Shown here one piece after another: positions 53,900 to 64,000 of a DNA stretch of 64,000 bases (its first letter is position 1; each line of letters starts with the position of its first letter). The DNA is from Schistosoma haematobium (taxonomy: Eukaryota; Platyhelminthes; Trematoda; Strigeidida; Schistosomatidae). The notes beneath the pieces are model-generated. The model had not been told where the DNA came from, ran no database searches, and worked only from the letters and a program-made list of their open reading frames with translations. A program made the translations under genes and the position numbers. The stretch is from assembly GCF_000699445.3 (NCBI RefSeq), contig NC_067196.1, forward strand, positions 81,210,364 to 81,274,363. The letters are read 5' to 3'.

Positions 53900-55320
53900 A
53901 CCTTCATACATATCTTCGTATATATCATTTCCAGTGGACATTTCACAGTGTGACTGTAAATGGTGTGTTCGTATTTACACATAGCACAAAGAAGATCAGA
54001 TAATCTTTTCAAGTTTGGTGTTCAGGTCATTTCGCAATCAATAAACAAATTTACATTGACCCAGTTTACCAACCAATGAGAAATATAATAATCAACCACA
54101 AGGTCAGAGATCGGGCTAGAAAAACAAGATCGAAATATGTGTACAAGGACTGACAGAACATGTACTAAAAATAACCAATCATATCACATGCCGATGGAAT
54201 AAGTTGCTACCATTTATTCAGAAATTCGAACAACTTTCTTGTGATTTTACCTAGGGAATGAATGTAGTGATTCATATGCCTATATTTTAGCTACGATAAT
54301 TCAACACCATTAGCCTAAGCTACAACATTCATCTGTGAAATAAGTCAACAGTCATATGCTTAAAGCCTAGTTCTTATCATTTGCACAAGATCTATTCGAT
54401 TGCAGATCTTGGCTATAGTGACATAGGTCTTCTGCGTTATTCCTATATACATTTTGTAAAGATTGAATAAAGTGAACAGACACAGAAGTTTATCAGAACT
54501 GACAATGTTTGTCTTCTTCTTACACTACTGAAATTTATCAAAGGGACTAATTGCTTTAAATTTCTCAAATAATTCTTAATTTCGTAGCTTAAAGGAAATT
54601 TTCACCAACTTAATTTTGTAATACAAGAGAGTAGTGGTCTTTAAATAAATTAACATATTTGTAATATCTTAATGAGTAAAAAAAATAGATTTTCGGACGT
54701 TTCGTGACTCAGTGTAAGCCACTTCTTCAGAGAATAAATAACTAAATCAAAACTAATCCAAGTTTAAATAGTACAAAGGAACAACGCAATAATATTATGT
54801 GTGATCAATATATGGTAACTAAAATGAAGTCAGATCAATAAGGTTGACTGAAGCAATCAAACATAGTAAACACATTACAGTATGATGCTATAATATTCAG
54901 ATTTTAATCATAATTAATAGTAAAGGAACATTTATGAAATTATTCATAATGAATTTACTCACGACGACAGTTCTTCAGAATTTATTCACATATATTTTGA
55001 AGTCTCATTTGAACAATTGACCAAGTTATTACAAAAATTTGTATAATAGTAAAATTATTAAATAAATCTCTGGAATTCTAATTATATGTATATAAACAGA
55101 ACGTCTGTTCAAGTAATTAGGTATATTTTAAACGAAAATGTAATTTCTATGTGAAAAGATAACTAAGGGAAGTCAGTTTGACTATGCTATGTTTATATAA
55201 TTGATTAATGAAATAATAATACTTCAGATTTTCGAATTAATTGTTTACTCAATAAATTAATACCTTAACCATAAGAGAATAAGTCTTGAAAGACAAAAAT
55301 ACTGAGAAAATAACTAAATT
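53900..55320. other. intergenic sequence, possible LTR-like remnant
   Basis: 53930-54500 is less AT-rich and ends with TATATACATTTTGTAAAGAT and AATAAA near 54467, as in an LTR. No second copy to confirm. The remainder is AT-rich. Confidence 0.4.
54695..54732 (-). ncRNA. hammerhead-like core
   Basis: Minus strand CTGAAGA (54730-54724), stem II GTGGCT/AGTCAC (one wobble) with 7-nt loop, GAAAC (54703-54699). Stem III is poor. A degenerate inverted relative lies at 26050-26140. Confidence 0.4.
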
Positions 55321-55321
55321 T

Positions 55322-55682
55322 TAATAGTTGAGATCATGAGTCAGTCGAAGCTAGACCACTATGGAAAACATAGAAGCACTGGACGGCCGTTTCGTCCTAT
55401 TGTAGGACTCCTCAACAGTGTGCATCCATGATCCCACCTCGTGAGATTCCAAATCAGGACCTATCAGTCTAGCGCGCGAGCATTTAACTACTAGAGCACT
55501 AAGCCGGCATCCTGCGATGTTAATGTCTAAATTCAACTAATCCACAAAATTAAGTGACACATCCACTATTGTCTTCAATGAGTCAATATCTCACAACAGA
55601 CCCAGTTGAACTCCACTGGTCACGGCTTCTCACTAGAACTCCAGGAAATACCTCTTGAAGCCAGTCACTAGTGAGCATAAAA
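55322..55682 (-). mobile_element. SINE B, full length
   Basis: Complete unit. Hammerhead core begins TTGAGGA (C3 changed). Box B complement is mutated (GAGATTCCAAATCAGG). Confidence 0.85.
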
Positions 55683-55982
55683 TAACTAAGTGTTGGTTAG
55701 GAATGGATAAGTAATCACGCTTATAAAACCCTAATTCAACAAAAAAACAAAATAATTACAAATTATTCATTATATTATGTGATGTAAATGATAATAATAC
55801 AAGTTTATCTAACATCTACAAAACGTGAGCAAATAAAGAAGTGGTATAAAAATAATGGTCTTGTCCTACATAACGGTGTGAATGGATTAAGTTAATTAAA
55901 ACGAATGCTTCAAAACTTTTATAGGGATTAAATGAAACGATATTAGAAACAGTTGTAAGTTAATTTTAGTTGAATTTGAGAC

Positions 55983-56350
55983 ATTACTTACTTACTTGCG
56001 CCTGTTACTCCCAATAGGCCACCAACCAGCATTCTCTAATCCACTCTATAATGGGCCTTCTTTTCTAGTTACATCCAATTCTTGTTCATTTTTCTCATGT
56101 GTATCACCATTTCCCTGCGTAACATGTTCTTTGGTCTTCCTCTTTTCCTTTGGCATTGAGGATTCCAAGTGGGGGCTTGTCTTGTGATGCAGTTCGGTGC
56201 TTTCCTCAATGTGTGTCCTATCCTTATTTCTCCCTCCACTGGGATCTGGTTTGTTCTATTCCACAGTAGGTTGTTTCTGATAGTGTCTGGCCAACGGGTC
56301 CGAAGTATTTCGCATAGACAGCTGTTAATAAACACCTGTATCTTCTAGAT
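55983..56350 (-). mobile_element. RTE-1 3' fragment, divergent subfamily
   Basis: Same subfamily as 41009-41525 ([15 protein letters not shown]). The TAAG tail is at 55983-55997. A small internal deletion removes part of the [11 protein letters not shown] region. Confidence 0.82.
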
Positions 56351-56729
56351 GACGGTTTTGAAACATGGTTAAAGAGAATTGGGATAGTTTCAAATGTAGG
56401 TTAAGATGAAATAATAATAATAGTCTAAGGTCAATGTGACAACTAAGATAAGGCTTTCATTTTGTATACAGAAATCAGATTTAGTCTGATCAATGAGGAA
56501 AAGGTATTTGTTATTTAAAGTGATTAGAAATAAAGAAATCCTTATAAATTTAGACGGATTATATGAACAACCTTTAAATTTACATATAGGTTATTTTTAT
56601 AATCAGAGTTAAATGAATGTTCAAGGGTGAAAATTCCAAATGCTTTGTTTTCACTTTTGTAATAACAGGCTGAAATATTTTTTCATATCCTTTTTTGGAA
56701 GGTAGGCTCTGTATGTTCTTGCTCTACAG

Positions 56730-56791
56730 GAACAGGTGAACTGTTAAATAAACATTTAGACAAACAGCCTGATACAGCTTATCGTTTACAG
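56730..56791 (+). pseudogene. exon-like island with ATGAGT donor, product unknown
   Basis: A pyrimidine-rich acceptor TTCTTGCTCTACAG is followed by an open stretch, entered in phase 1, reading TGELLNKHLDKQPDTAYRLQ. The amino-acid composition is unlike translated intron. It ends CAG followed by ATGAGTG, which would be a strong donor if the first base were G. Either the splice site is mutated, the assembly has an error, or the exon runs on into the open frame that ends at 56974. No family recognised. Confidence 0.33.
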
Positions 56792-57118
56792 ATGAGTGAA
56801 ATAATTTTCTTATTTATGAATATTTATCACAGTTTTGTTGAAGACATAAGATTCTTGGATACATCTGAAGTTTGGTCACCTTTGAAACTGGAAATTTACC
56901 TAACTTATTCGTACAGTTTATTTTATTTGCTCATTCACTGTGGAAATTACACAAACTTATTTACATTATATTGACCAGTATTAAAATATTTCTATTGTAT
57001 AGTCATATTTATCAATTGCTCATACTTCTTCATGAAATTAGTTCTTCAAATTTTATAACTATGTATATGAAGAGTAAAGCTCAATAATAAACTAGCTGAA
57101 AAAAGATCCCTTCTCTCT

Positions 57119-57372
57119 AACTAACGTCTAACCTTACTTACTTTGAAGTTCCTAGGATACATAATTCAAGCTTTAAATTGTCTGCTTGCTGATTTTAAGG
57201 ACTGTAATTGATCAGTCTCTGCTTACACTATGCATCGTGATCAGAATGCCTCGATCAGAAACGTCGGAGTAACTCAAGCCCTTCAACCTAAAAATGATAG
57301 TGGATGAAGAAATTCTTTTATGAATACGCTAAGATTGTTTACTCTCAGAGAACACATAACACATGTTACCCA
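57119..57372 (-). repeat. 254-bp repeat with SINE A 3' body, copy 2
   Basis: Same length as copy 1, with only about eight visible substitutions, so a recent duplication or insertion from the same source. Confidence 0.88.
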
Positions 57373-57524
57373 TATTTAAAACTGTTTCAACTACCTCAGT
57401 CAGCTCCCATCAGATTTATAATAAATCGTATCTTTTACGTATAGATTATATTATTGTAAAAACCTTAATGTGAATACCAGCTTGTTCTATATATATATAG
57501 GAATAAACATTTGTTTTTTTAAGC

Positions 57525-57740
57525 AAAGATTGATAGTGGTTAGCGGTGGTATCCAGGACACGCGTTTCGTCCTATTTGGGACTCGTCAGCTGGATGTACC
57601 TGCTAGGCACTATCCATCTTTGCTTAAAAAGCTTGTGACTTCAGGCTATATCGAGGCAATCAGCACAGGATGCACATATGCCAACGCGAAACTGATCAAT
57701 TGCTGTCCCAAATAAAGATGGGAAGATACAAGTAAAACAA
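57525..57740. mobile_element. SINE A foldback composite
   Basis: Minus hammerhead half (57525-57600) then + 3' body (57601-57740). Outer arms AAGCAAAGATTGATAGTGG and CACTATCCATCTTTGCTT are complementary. Carries an intact minus-strand hammerhead. Confidence 0.8.
57551..57595 (-). ncRNA. type I hammerhead ribozyme (SINE A)
   Basis: Minus strand: stem I ATCCAG/CTGGAT perfect, core CTGACGA (57589-57583), stem II GTCC/GGAC, GAAAC (57568-57564), stem III ACG-CG-TGT with one wobble, cleavage after GTC. Confidence 0.82.
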
Positions 57741-57785
57741 CACTAAGTAAATTTAAACATCACCCCATTGCACAAGCCGGTGGCT

Positions 57786-58085
57786 ATCAGGGTCCAGTAG
57801 CTAAATGGATAACGTGGTGACGTTGAAGCGAATGGTACTGGGTTCGAGTCCCGGAATGAACATCAACTCTGGGATTCGTATACAACCAGCTGACGAGTCC
57901 TAAATAGGATGAAACGCGCGTCCTGGAATCCACTTCTAGCCACTATCCATCTTTGCTTGTGACTTAAAGTAATATCGAGGCAATCCACACAGGATGCACA
58001 TATGCTAACATGAGACTGATCAATCACATTCCTAAATAACAATAAGAAGATATAAGTAAAACAACACCAAGTGAATTTATTGTCA
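57786..58085 (+). mobile_element. SINE A (Sm-alpha-like), full length
   Basis: Box A TAGCTAAATGGATAACG, box B GGTTCGAGTCCC (57841-57852), intact hammerhead, GCCACTATCCATC and complete 3' body. The best full SINE A in the window. Confidence 0.9.
57884..57928 (+). ncRNA. type I hammerhead ribozyme (SINE A)
   Basis: CTGACGA at 57890-57896, GAAAC at 57911-57915, stem III ACG-CG-CGT, cleavage after GTC (57922). Stem I CCAG/CTGG is 4 bp, stem II GTCC/GGAT-type. Confidence 0.8.
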
Positions 58086-58172
58086 TTATTTAATAACTTC
58101 CTTTCTAGTTGATGGCGAAAGTGAAACAATATATCTACTTTCATTTCCTTTAAAGATAGTTATATGTACACA

Positions 58173-58173
<1 letters not shown>

Positions 58174-58231
<58 letters not shown>
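58174..58231. repeat. (TA)n microsatellite
   Basis: About twenty-nine TA units, the longest dinucleotide run in the window, about 90 bp after the full-length SINE A. Confidence 0.92.
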
Positions 58232-58235
<4 letters not shown>

Positions 58236-58632
58236 TCATAAAACAATGTGAATAAATCTATATTTCAGTTTGTTTTGTTGTTGAGAAAAGACAAAAAACA
58301 ACTATCAAAGAACCATAGTTAGTTATACATTAATAACAAATAGTTTATGTATAATATATATCAAACAGTTGTTTTATAGGATTCTTGATATATAGTCTTA
58401 TCTTTATAGGTTATTGCTTGTTACAACTAATAGTTTTGTCAAATATTTTTCTTACTTATATTATGAATAACAATAGTTAGATAACTAACTATAAACAGTC
58501 AATTCATTTTTAATAGTAAGAAGGTTTTTATTCATGCAAATATAGAAATTTAAAAATTGTAACAATACAGTATGATCAGGTAAATTTTTCTGTGTATACA
58601 CATTGAATTATAAATTGTGATGAGAATGAAAT

Positions 58633-59102
58633 TTGTGGAGATTGTAGTAATTTTAATAGTTGAATGCATAAGTCGATGTAAGCTAGACTTACTTACTTAC
58701 TTACGCCTGTTACTTCTCGTGAAGGAGCATAGGCCGCTCACCAGCATTCTCCATCCAACCCTGTCCTTACCAGATGTAAGCTAGACTACCATTGAAAATC
58801 TGGAAGCACTGGATGGCCATTTCGTCCTAGTGCGGGACTCTTAATTAGTATGCATCCACGATCCCGCATGCGAGACCCGAACCCAAGACCTCTAGACCAC
58901 TGAATCGATCGGCATCCAACAGTGTTAATGTCTAACTTTAATCGATCTATGATCTTGCGCAATCATTCATCCATTGTGTGAAGTAGATACTTGTCTCCAC
59001 GTGACACGGATTGAACTCCACTGGTCACGGCATCTCACTAGAAATCCAGGAAATCATTTTGAAGTCAGTCACTGGTGACCACATGACGATTGTGATGAGA
59101 AT
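58633..59102 (-). mobile_element. SINE B, full length, interrupted by RTE-1
   Basis: 3' end TTTGTGGAGATTGTAGTAAT on the left, split by the 83-bp RTE-1 insertion, then hammerhead remnant, head (CCGAACCCAAGACC) and leader to about 59100. A small + 3' end follows at 59104-59170. Confidence 0.83.
58675..58787 (-). mobile_element. 83-bp RTE-1 insertion nested in a SINE B, with 15-bp TSD
   Basis: Insert 58690-58772 is the RTE-1 3' end with four TTAC tail units. It is flanked by exact copies of GATGTAAGCTAGACT (58675-58689 and 58773-58787), which are contiguous SINE B sequence. This dates the RTE insertion after the SINE. Confidence 0.85.
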
Positions 59103-59174
59103 GATGTTTATGGAGATTGTAGTCATTTTAATAGCTAACGTCGACTTATGAATTCAACTATTAAAATTATAAAT

Positions 59175-59865
59175 TAGACTAATGCAAAGTGTTCGTAACT
59201 GTTAATCTAACTTTCTGCTGTTCTAATTAAAGATTTGTATAGAGTATTTTATCTATCATTTAACAAATATACTAACAATGTAAATTAAGTTGTTGTTATT
59301 TGAAGATATAACACATTTATATCTGTAGTTCATCAATAGATAAACATTCGAATGTGTATTCATCAAATTAATAAGCCGGAATACGTTTTACTAATCTTCA
59401 TCCAAAATCCCAAATTTCATTAATCAGTATCACTTGAAACACATTGCCATCGCAAATATATTTGCGATTGTACAGCTTTGAAAATGAACTCGCCGAAAAG
59501 AGAACTCTACGCTGAATTAATCTTATTTAAAATCCATAAAACATGAAATTATCATTAGTATTTATACAGGTTGAAAAATTTTAGTTCATGAAGAAATAAT
59601 TTAGATTATTGATCAAATCTAAAGTTAAAAAGTTAGTTTATTAGGGTAACACCAAAAATCATGTTATTAATACACTTCAAAGTATTGTCTTATCACATCG
59701 TACTGTACCTCAGTTCAAAAATCCTGCTTATTCTCCCTTTGTGTATTGTTCAAGTTATAAGAAACCATTGTATAACATTTATTTCAGTATCGCGTAATCA
59801 GTACATATTTAATCATGTTGTCAATATAATTTATCTTTCTCCAAACACTAAATAGTCTCTTGTGC
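59175..59865. other. no recognised feature before the micro-exon
   Basis: AT-rich. The frame at 59661-59855 ends just before the 59868 acceptor and looks like intron. Confidence 0.5.
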
Positions 59866-59867
59866 AG

Positions 59868-59898
59868 ATCTCTCTTTATAATTATTCTGCATGGGCAG
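59868..59898 (+). CDS. candidate 31-nt micro-exon, product unknown
   Basis: Acceptor CTCTTGTGCAG precedes and a strong donor GTGAGTA follows at 59899. In phase 0 it reads ISLYNYSAWA plus one base, compatible in frame with the island ending at 56791. Schistosomes are known for micro-exon genes, but no MEG identity is claimed. The call rests on splice signals alone. Confidence 0.4.
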
Positions 59899-60686
59899 GT
59901 GAGTATCACTGAATTGCAATAGCATAACAGTTCCTACTGGAAAAATTATTATATTAGATCTAAACTCATATTCTGACTACCAGTAGATTCGTATTATCCT
60001 AGGTATAGATCACAACAATAATCCATCATCCAAGGTTATCTCCGTTCAAAGTAAAAAATTATCACTAAGTAAATTAATATTTCTTCAGAACCGATCAACC
60101 TACCAGAAGATAAACACTGTGAATCAAATAAGTAAATAATTAATATGAGGCCTGATAATTTACATGATTCATTTTTCATGTAATATCAGTGATTACTTTG
60201 TTATGTTTAAGGTTATGTGTATTTTTCTCACCAAATTATCAATCATAAGAGCATAGACTATAAGACCAGAACCTGATATGTATGACAAGAAACTACCAAT
60301 AATCAAAGCTGTGAGTTTCTTCTCAAACTAAAGATAATTTTTAGAGAATGCTATAAAATCATTTCCGTTTATTCCTACTGGGCTAATAAACTGTTATTTT
60401 TAAAATATATCCCAGTTAGGAAGTAATTTTATCGGTTATAAAATAAAATATGCCGTATCTATTCTTGAACAATACTCAAATATTTACGGTTAGTCAAGCA
60501 TCTGTAGCTTCACTGAGAACATCAAATTGTTTTTCTCATCCTTTAAGTATGATGACTTGAGCAAAGCAATTATTCTCTTCACCAAATCGATAAGGTGGAC
60601 TTGTGCATGAGTTATACACTTTCATATTGTTAATAATGTTCAACAATTTTTAAAGACCAGTCTCCTATCTTGTGTTCATCTTGTAG

Positions 60687-60850
60687 ATATAGACTCGATT
60701 GCATCTCACAAAGAACATAGAGATTTCACCTACCATTTCTTAAAGTACGCCAATGAACTATACAATTGCTTACCAACCTATGCTACGATCGTACATGTAG
60801 AGGATGTGTATCAATTACAGACATTTGACCCTTTTTGCGGCACCAAAAGG
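60687..60850 (+). CDS. possible exon, product unknown (may be repeat-derived)
   Basis: An open stretch follows the acceptor TCTTGTAG. Taken in phase 1 it reads from DSIASHKEHRDF to TFDPFCGTKR and ends before a moderate donor GTAGTG. The phase fits the 31-nt micro-exon upstream and the exon at 62706 downstream. Against it, sequence just downstream (about 60880-60970) resembles the 3' domain of an RTE-like element (FGHVL..IHRLPRCG), so the stretch may be transposon-derived. Confidence 0.25.
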
Positions 60851-60879
60851 GTAGTGCTTGAGTAGGGAAGAATCTCCTA

Positions 60880-61050
60880 CTCAAAAGAATGTCTGCTTTC
60901 GGGTTCGGCCACGTATTAAACATATCGATTCACCGATTACCTCGATGCGGGATACTGATTAAAGCGGAAATTAGACATAACTGAACGTGGCAAAAACAAA
61001 ATATTACATTTATTGTCAAGTAATAAAATATTACATTATTCACTGGATGC
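60880..61050 (+). mobile_element. possible RTE-2 3' remnant
   Basis: A short segment reads FGFGHVL, then IHRLPRCG, resembling the WLGHVLRM..HRLPRRA block of RTE-2-type elements. Too short and diverged to be sure. Confidence 0.3.
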
Positions 61051-61342
61051 CATTCTACGTTGTAAAGAAAAATTCGAACTTCCTAGATGAGACTCATGAC
61101 ATAATAGCACTGGGTGATTATGCAACTAGCTTGATATAACTCAGTATTGACCATTATAGCGCAGATGTTTATAATACATATTTCCCTTTTATTTTTATGT
61201 AGTTAATTTACATCACTTTTAACTATATCCCTTTATCGTTAAGTCTCTACCGTTGTAATGTGTAGCACTTGGACCCATGTGCACTGGGAAAAGTTCTTCA
61301 TAGATATTTATCTGTAGAAACGTAAGGTAATAAATAATCCAA

Positions 61343-61565
61343 TGTCATTGATTGAGATCATGAATCGATCAATGTTAAATTAACATTAAAATCCCTGGGG
61401 TCATTGGACGGCCAGCTCGTCCTAGTATGGGACTCTTCAGCAGTGCGTACCCACGGTCTCGTACGCAGGATACGATTCCAGGACCTCCGATCTCGCGCGC
61501 AAGCGACTAACCTCTAGACCACTGAACCGGCCGGCATCCAACGGCGTTAATGTCTAACTTAAATA
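61343..61565 (-). mobile_element. SINE B, partial
   Basis: 3' body, hammerhead with CTGAAGA intact but GAGC in place of GAAA, tRNA-like head to GGCGTTAATGTCTAACTT. Leader absent. Confidence 0.78.
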
Positions 61566-62393
61566 GTGATCTAACGTTCATTAATTTGTGGTCCAAATCG
61601 AAAACCCAACAATCCCTACAACCCCAAACTGATAATTCAATGTCAGTTAATTGGTGCAAATATGTTGGTTTTGCTACACAAGTTTCCAAAACTTCGCGTT
61701 ATTAAACGCATATACCTATACATTTCAATGTTTGGAACATTTTGGAAAGAGTTATGAAGATTTCTTAACTTACATTTAGATAATTGATGGAGATGCAATA
61801 ATCCTTACCGCCTTATCATTGCTGATACTAATAAACTCGAACAACTGTTTTTCATTCAAGTTGCCAACTACTATTTCTTACTTCACAAAACTGATGGTAC
61901 CAGATAATTGGGTTACACGATACAAGTGAAGAAACACAACAAGAACAAAGTAAACAATGTCATACATGACTCACTAGGCTGCTTCAAAGAATCCTTATTT
62001 AAGAACAACTATATGCTTATCAACTTCCTTAGAAACGATAAGGTTTTCATAAAAAACTGTCATCAGAAAGTTTTACCTGTACCCTTCAATGTACACCTAG
62101 TTAAGAACAATTACGACTGAAGCTCCACTATAGAAGAATCTTCATATTCATAGATTTCTAAAATCACATCTAGCACAGTAATGTCTACTTTTTTACAAGT
62201 ATCACAAGTCTAATATTACTTTGAAGTAAAAATTCAGGAGAAATATGTATATTTCAGCAGTTTAAAAATCCTCACAGAATATTCAAATATTATTTGCATT
62301 TAAATATGTATATAATTTGAAAAGATTGTATTATGGTTTAAACAGTAAGTAACACAATAAAAGAAAGTGTTCTGGAAATTACAAGACATTATA

Positions 62394-62397
<4 letters not shown>

Positions 62398-62435
<38 letters not shown>
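62398..62435. repeat. (TA)n microsatellite
   Basis: About nineteen TA units between the candidate exons at 60687 and 62706. Confidence 0.92.
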
Positions 62436-62437
<2 letters not shown>

Positions 62438-62705
62438 AAATAATCATAAACTTTTTGCAAGTCCGTTTACTTAGTACGTAGTATAGGACTGGAAAGAAAT
62501 AAGTAGATCAAGAATATTATATTAATGTTAAAATCGTTTACAAGTAAAGGTCAGCATTCTCAAACAGGATATGAATATTTGGTTTCGAGGAGAGAAAAGT
62601 TCATGGAAAAATGCCATGACAGTAGTATATATTTCCTCATTCTTGTTATTTAGTATATGAAACTAACATATCAGATAATCCCAATTATTGATTATTTATT
62701 TCTAG

Positions 62706-62897
62706 ATTGATCAATATCGCATATTTCACAATCGTCATCCTGGAGTATACGATGATAACCTTCAGTGGAAATTGCATCTAAATCATCCAAATTATTTGTC
62801 TCCCAGTAAACTAACTTTTCAGCACCTAGAATTAAAGTTAATTACAGAAATTAAGAAAATTTTCAATGAAGATGGTGTTGAAATTCATTTTAGGTAG
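62706..62897 (+). CDS. candidate terminal exon, product unknown
   Basis: After acceptor TTATTTCTAG a frame runs for 63 codons to TAG at 62895-62897. It reads IDQYRIFHNRHPGVYDDN, then a WKLHLNHPNYLSP segment and a helical ELKLITEIKKIFNEDGVEIH end. It is hydrophilic, not repetitive and not found elsewhere in the window. The AG/GTAGAA at 62892 could instead be a donor just before the stop. I do not recognise the family. A degenerate RTE-like element begins just downstream on the other strand. Confidence 0.5.
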   Translation: MDQYRIFHNRHPGVYDDNLQWKLHLNHPNYLSPSKLTFQHLELKLITEIKKIFNEDGVEIHFR

Positions 62898-62929
62898 AAC
62901 ATTAACGTGACAAGAAATGTTTCATAAAT

Positions 62930-64000
62930 GTAACTTGTTTTTGAACAAAAAAATGATTGGCATTGGTATGTACAATCAAATCAATCATCACCGAAAACCA
63001 AGAAGGCAAGTACAGTGAGTGGGCATACGTTATGCATCCCAACCATCGAAATCGATAAACATTCACTATCTCGTCAATGGATTTGACATGTTTAACTAAA
63101 ACTATGGGTCCAATTTCGGAACTGCTGATTCGACGGTCCAAAAATACACGAGCAATGTTTCGAAGAGACCTATGATCAGGAAATAGTAATCTACGAATAT
63201 GCTATGTTTTTAATGGTCACCTTTCAAATCCATAAAGCAGAAGGGAGAAAACTACTCTATAGTTGATAATGATTGGCTGTTTGTTTAGTCAGACTGGTAG
63301 ATAGTCTAACAGGTATTAAATTAGTTATATATTCTCCTACCCTTATTATTACTATGACTGTTGCCGATTTTTGGTGTGGAAATATACTTACGTTCTAGTC
63401 AGGCTAGTGACCTGTTCTTGATCTGAGTTGTGTGGAATTCCAGTATAAAAGACAATTTCGAGCCGTATCATCCAAAGTCTATAAACATTCATCACGATAA
63501 TCACGCTAACTCCAACCAGGTGGTCTCCACCAACCTACATGGACCAGTTCAAAAATCACTATTTCCAAAAATTAATTACATGTCTTGGTTTCTATATCTC
63601 ATCCAAGCCAAAAGTTAGCAAAAGTCAGTCGAGCTTTTAGAATGCATGTCGAGATTTCTTCCGACGCCAATCAAACTGAGATGATTAAGCTTTCGAGCTA
63701 AGTGAAGCGATCGACAAACTCAACCAATTCATTACCTATTATTAGTTCAACTGTTGATGCCGACCAGCCACTGAAAAAACATTTTGTACTTGGAAGGAGA
63801 AACACATACCAAATATCAATCCATTTTTGCTTAACGTGGTCAGAAGACTCTGAATTTTGTAAACGTTCTCATCAAACAGAACTAAATCATCTGTATATTC
63901 TAAGTCAACAAGTGAATCTCTTAGTAGAAGATTAACCTCCAAAAAATCAGATGATGAGAACGTTATCTCCAGAAAAAGTCAATATCACAAAGTTAGATTA
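62930..64000 (-). mobile_element. RTE-2 copy, partial at window edge
   Basis: Minus-strand fragments LVDLEYTDDLVLFDE (near 63880), VEFVDRFT and ARLTFANF (near 63620-63710), then YGFERWPL, a [10 protein letters not shown] region and RFRWLGC (63040-63270). About 300 bp between the last two blocks is unrecognisable. YTDD keeps both catalytic aspartates, but the frame is broken. The element continues beyond the window. Confidence 0.72.

Noticed and set aside
56792..56974. 60-codon ATG frame as an independent small gene
   Set aside because: Its ATG coincides with the expected donor position of an exon-like island, and the downstream translation looks like intron.

Overview
The window looks like genomic DNA of a schistosome blood fluke (genus Schistosoma; species not resolved). 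The evidence is AT-rich sequence, long transposon-filled introns, Sm-alpha-type hammerhead-ribozyme SINEs, RTE-like and CR1-like retrotransposons with schistosome-type proteins, and many AT, ATT and CTA microsatellites. No bacterial, organellar or viral genome features were seen. One gene is well supported: a tetraspanin on the + strand, 20420-38261. Seven phase-compatible exons, all with GT donors and AG acceptors, give a 295-residue protein with four membrane segments, a CCG motif and six cysteines in the large extracellular loop. Its 20-codon first exon is separated from the second by a 5.8 kb intron. A second, far less certain transcription unit lies at 56730-62897 (+). It consists of short exon-like islands of unidentified product, and the first island ends at a donor that reads ATGAGT instead of GTGAGT. 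Layout: 1-20 kb is intergenic, with SINE and RTE fragments and a local segmental duplication at 5.6-6.75 kb. 20.4-38.3 kb is the tetraspanin gene, with RTE and SINE insertions in most introns. 38.3-42.9 kb is intergenic. 42.88-46.07 kb is a nearly full-length but dead RTE-like element with a 13-bp target-site duplication. 46-51.6 kb holds LTR-like and other dispersed repeats. 51.6-53.9 kb is a 5'-truncated CR1-like element with an intact YADD motif. 54-64 kb holds more SINEs, the possible second gene and, at the right edge, part of a second RTE-like lineage. The main theme is hammerhead-type RNA. Two tRNA-headed SINE families (here A, Sm-alpha-like, and B) carry type I hammerheads, and three further repeat families carry hammerhead-like cores. 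Several of these families recur as head-to-head inverted (foldback) units. The RTE-like element also has a 5' module of consecutive hairpins that is found in four places, in one case fused directly to the 3' tail. These are the observations most worth follow-up.
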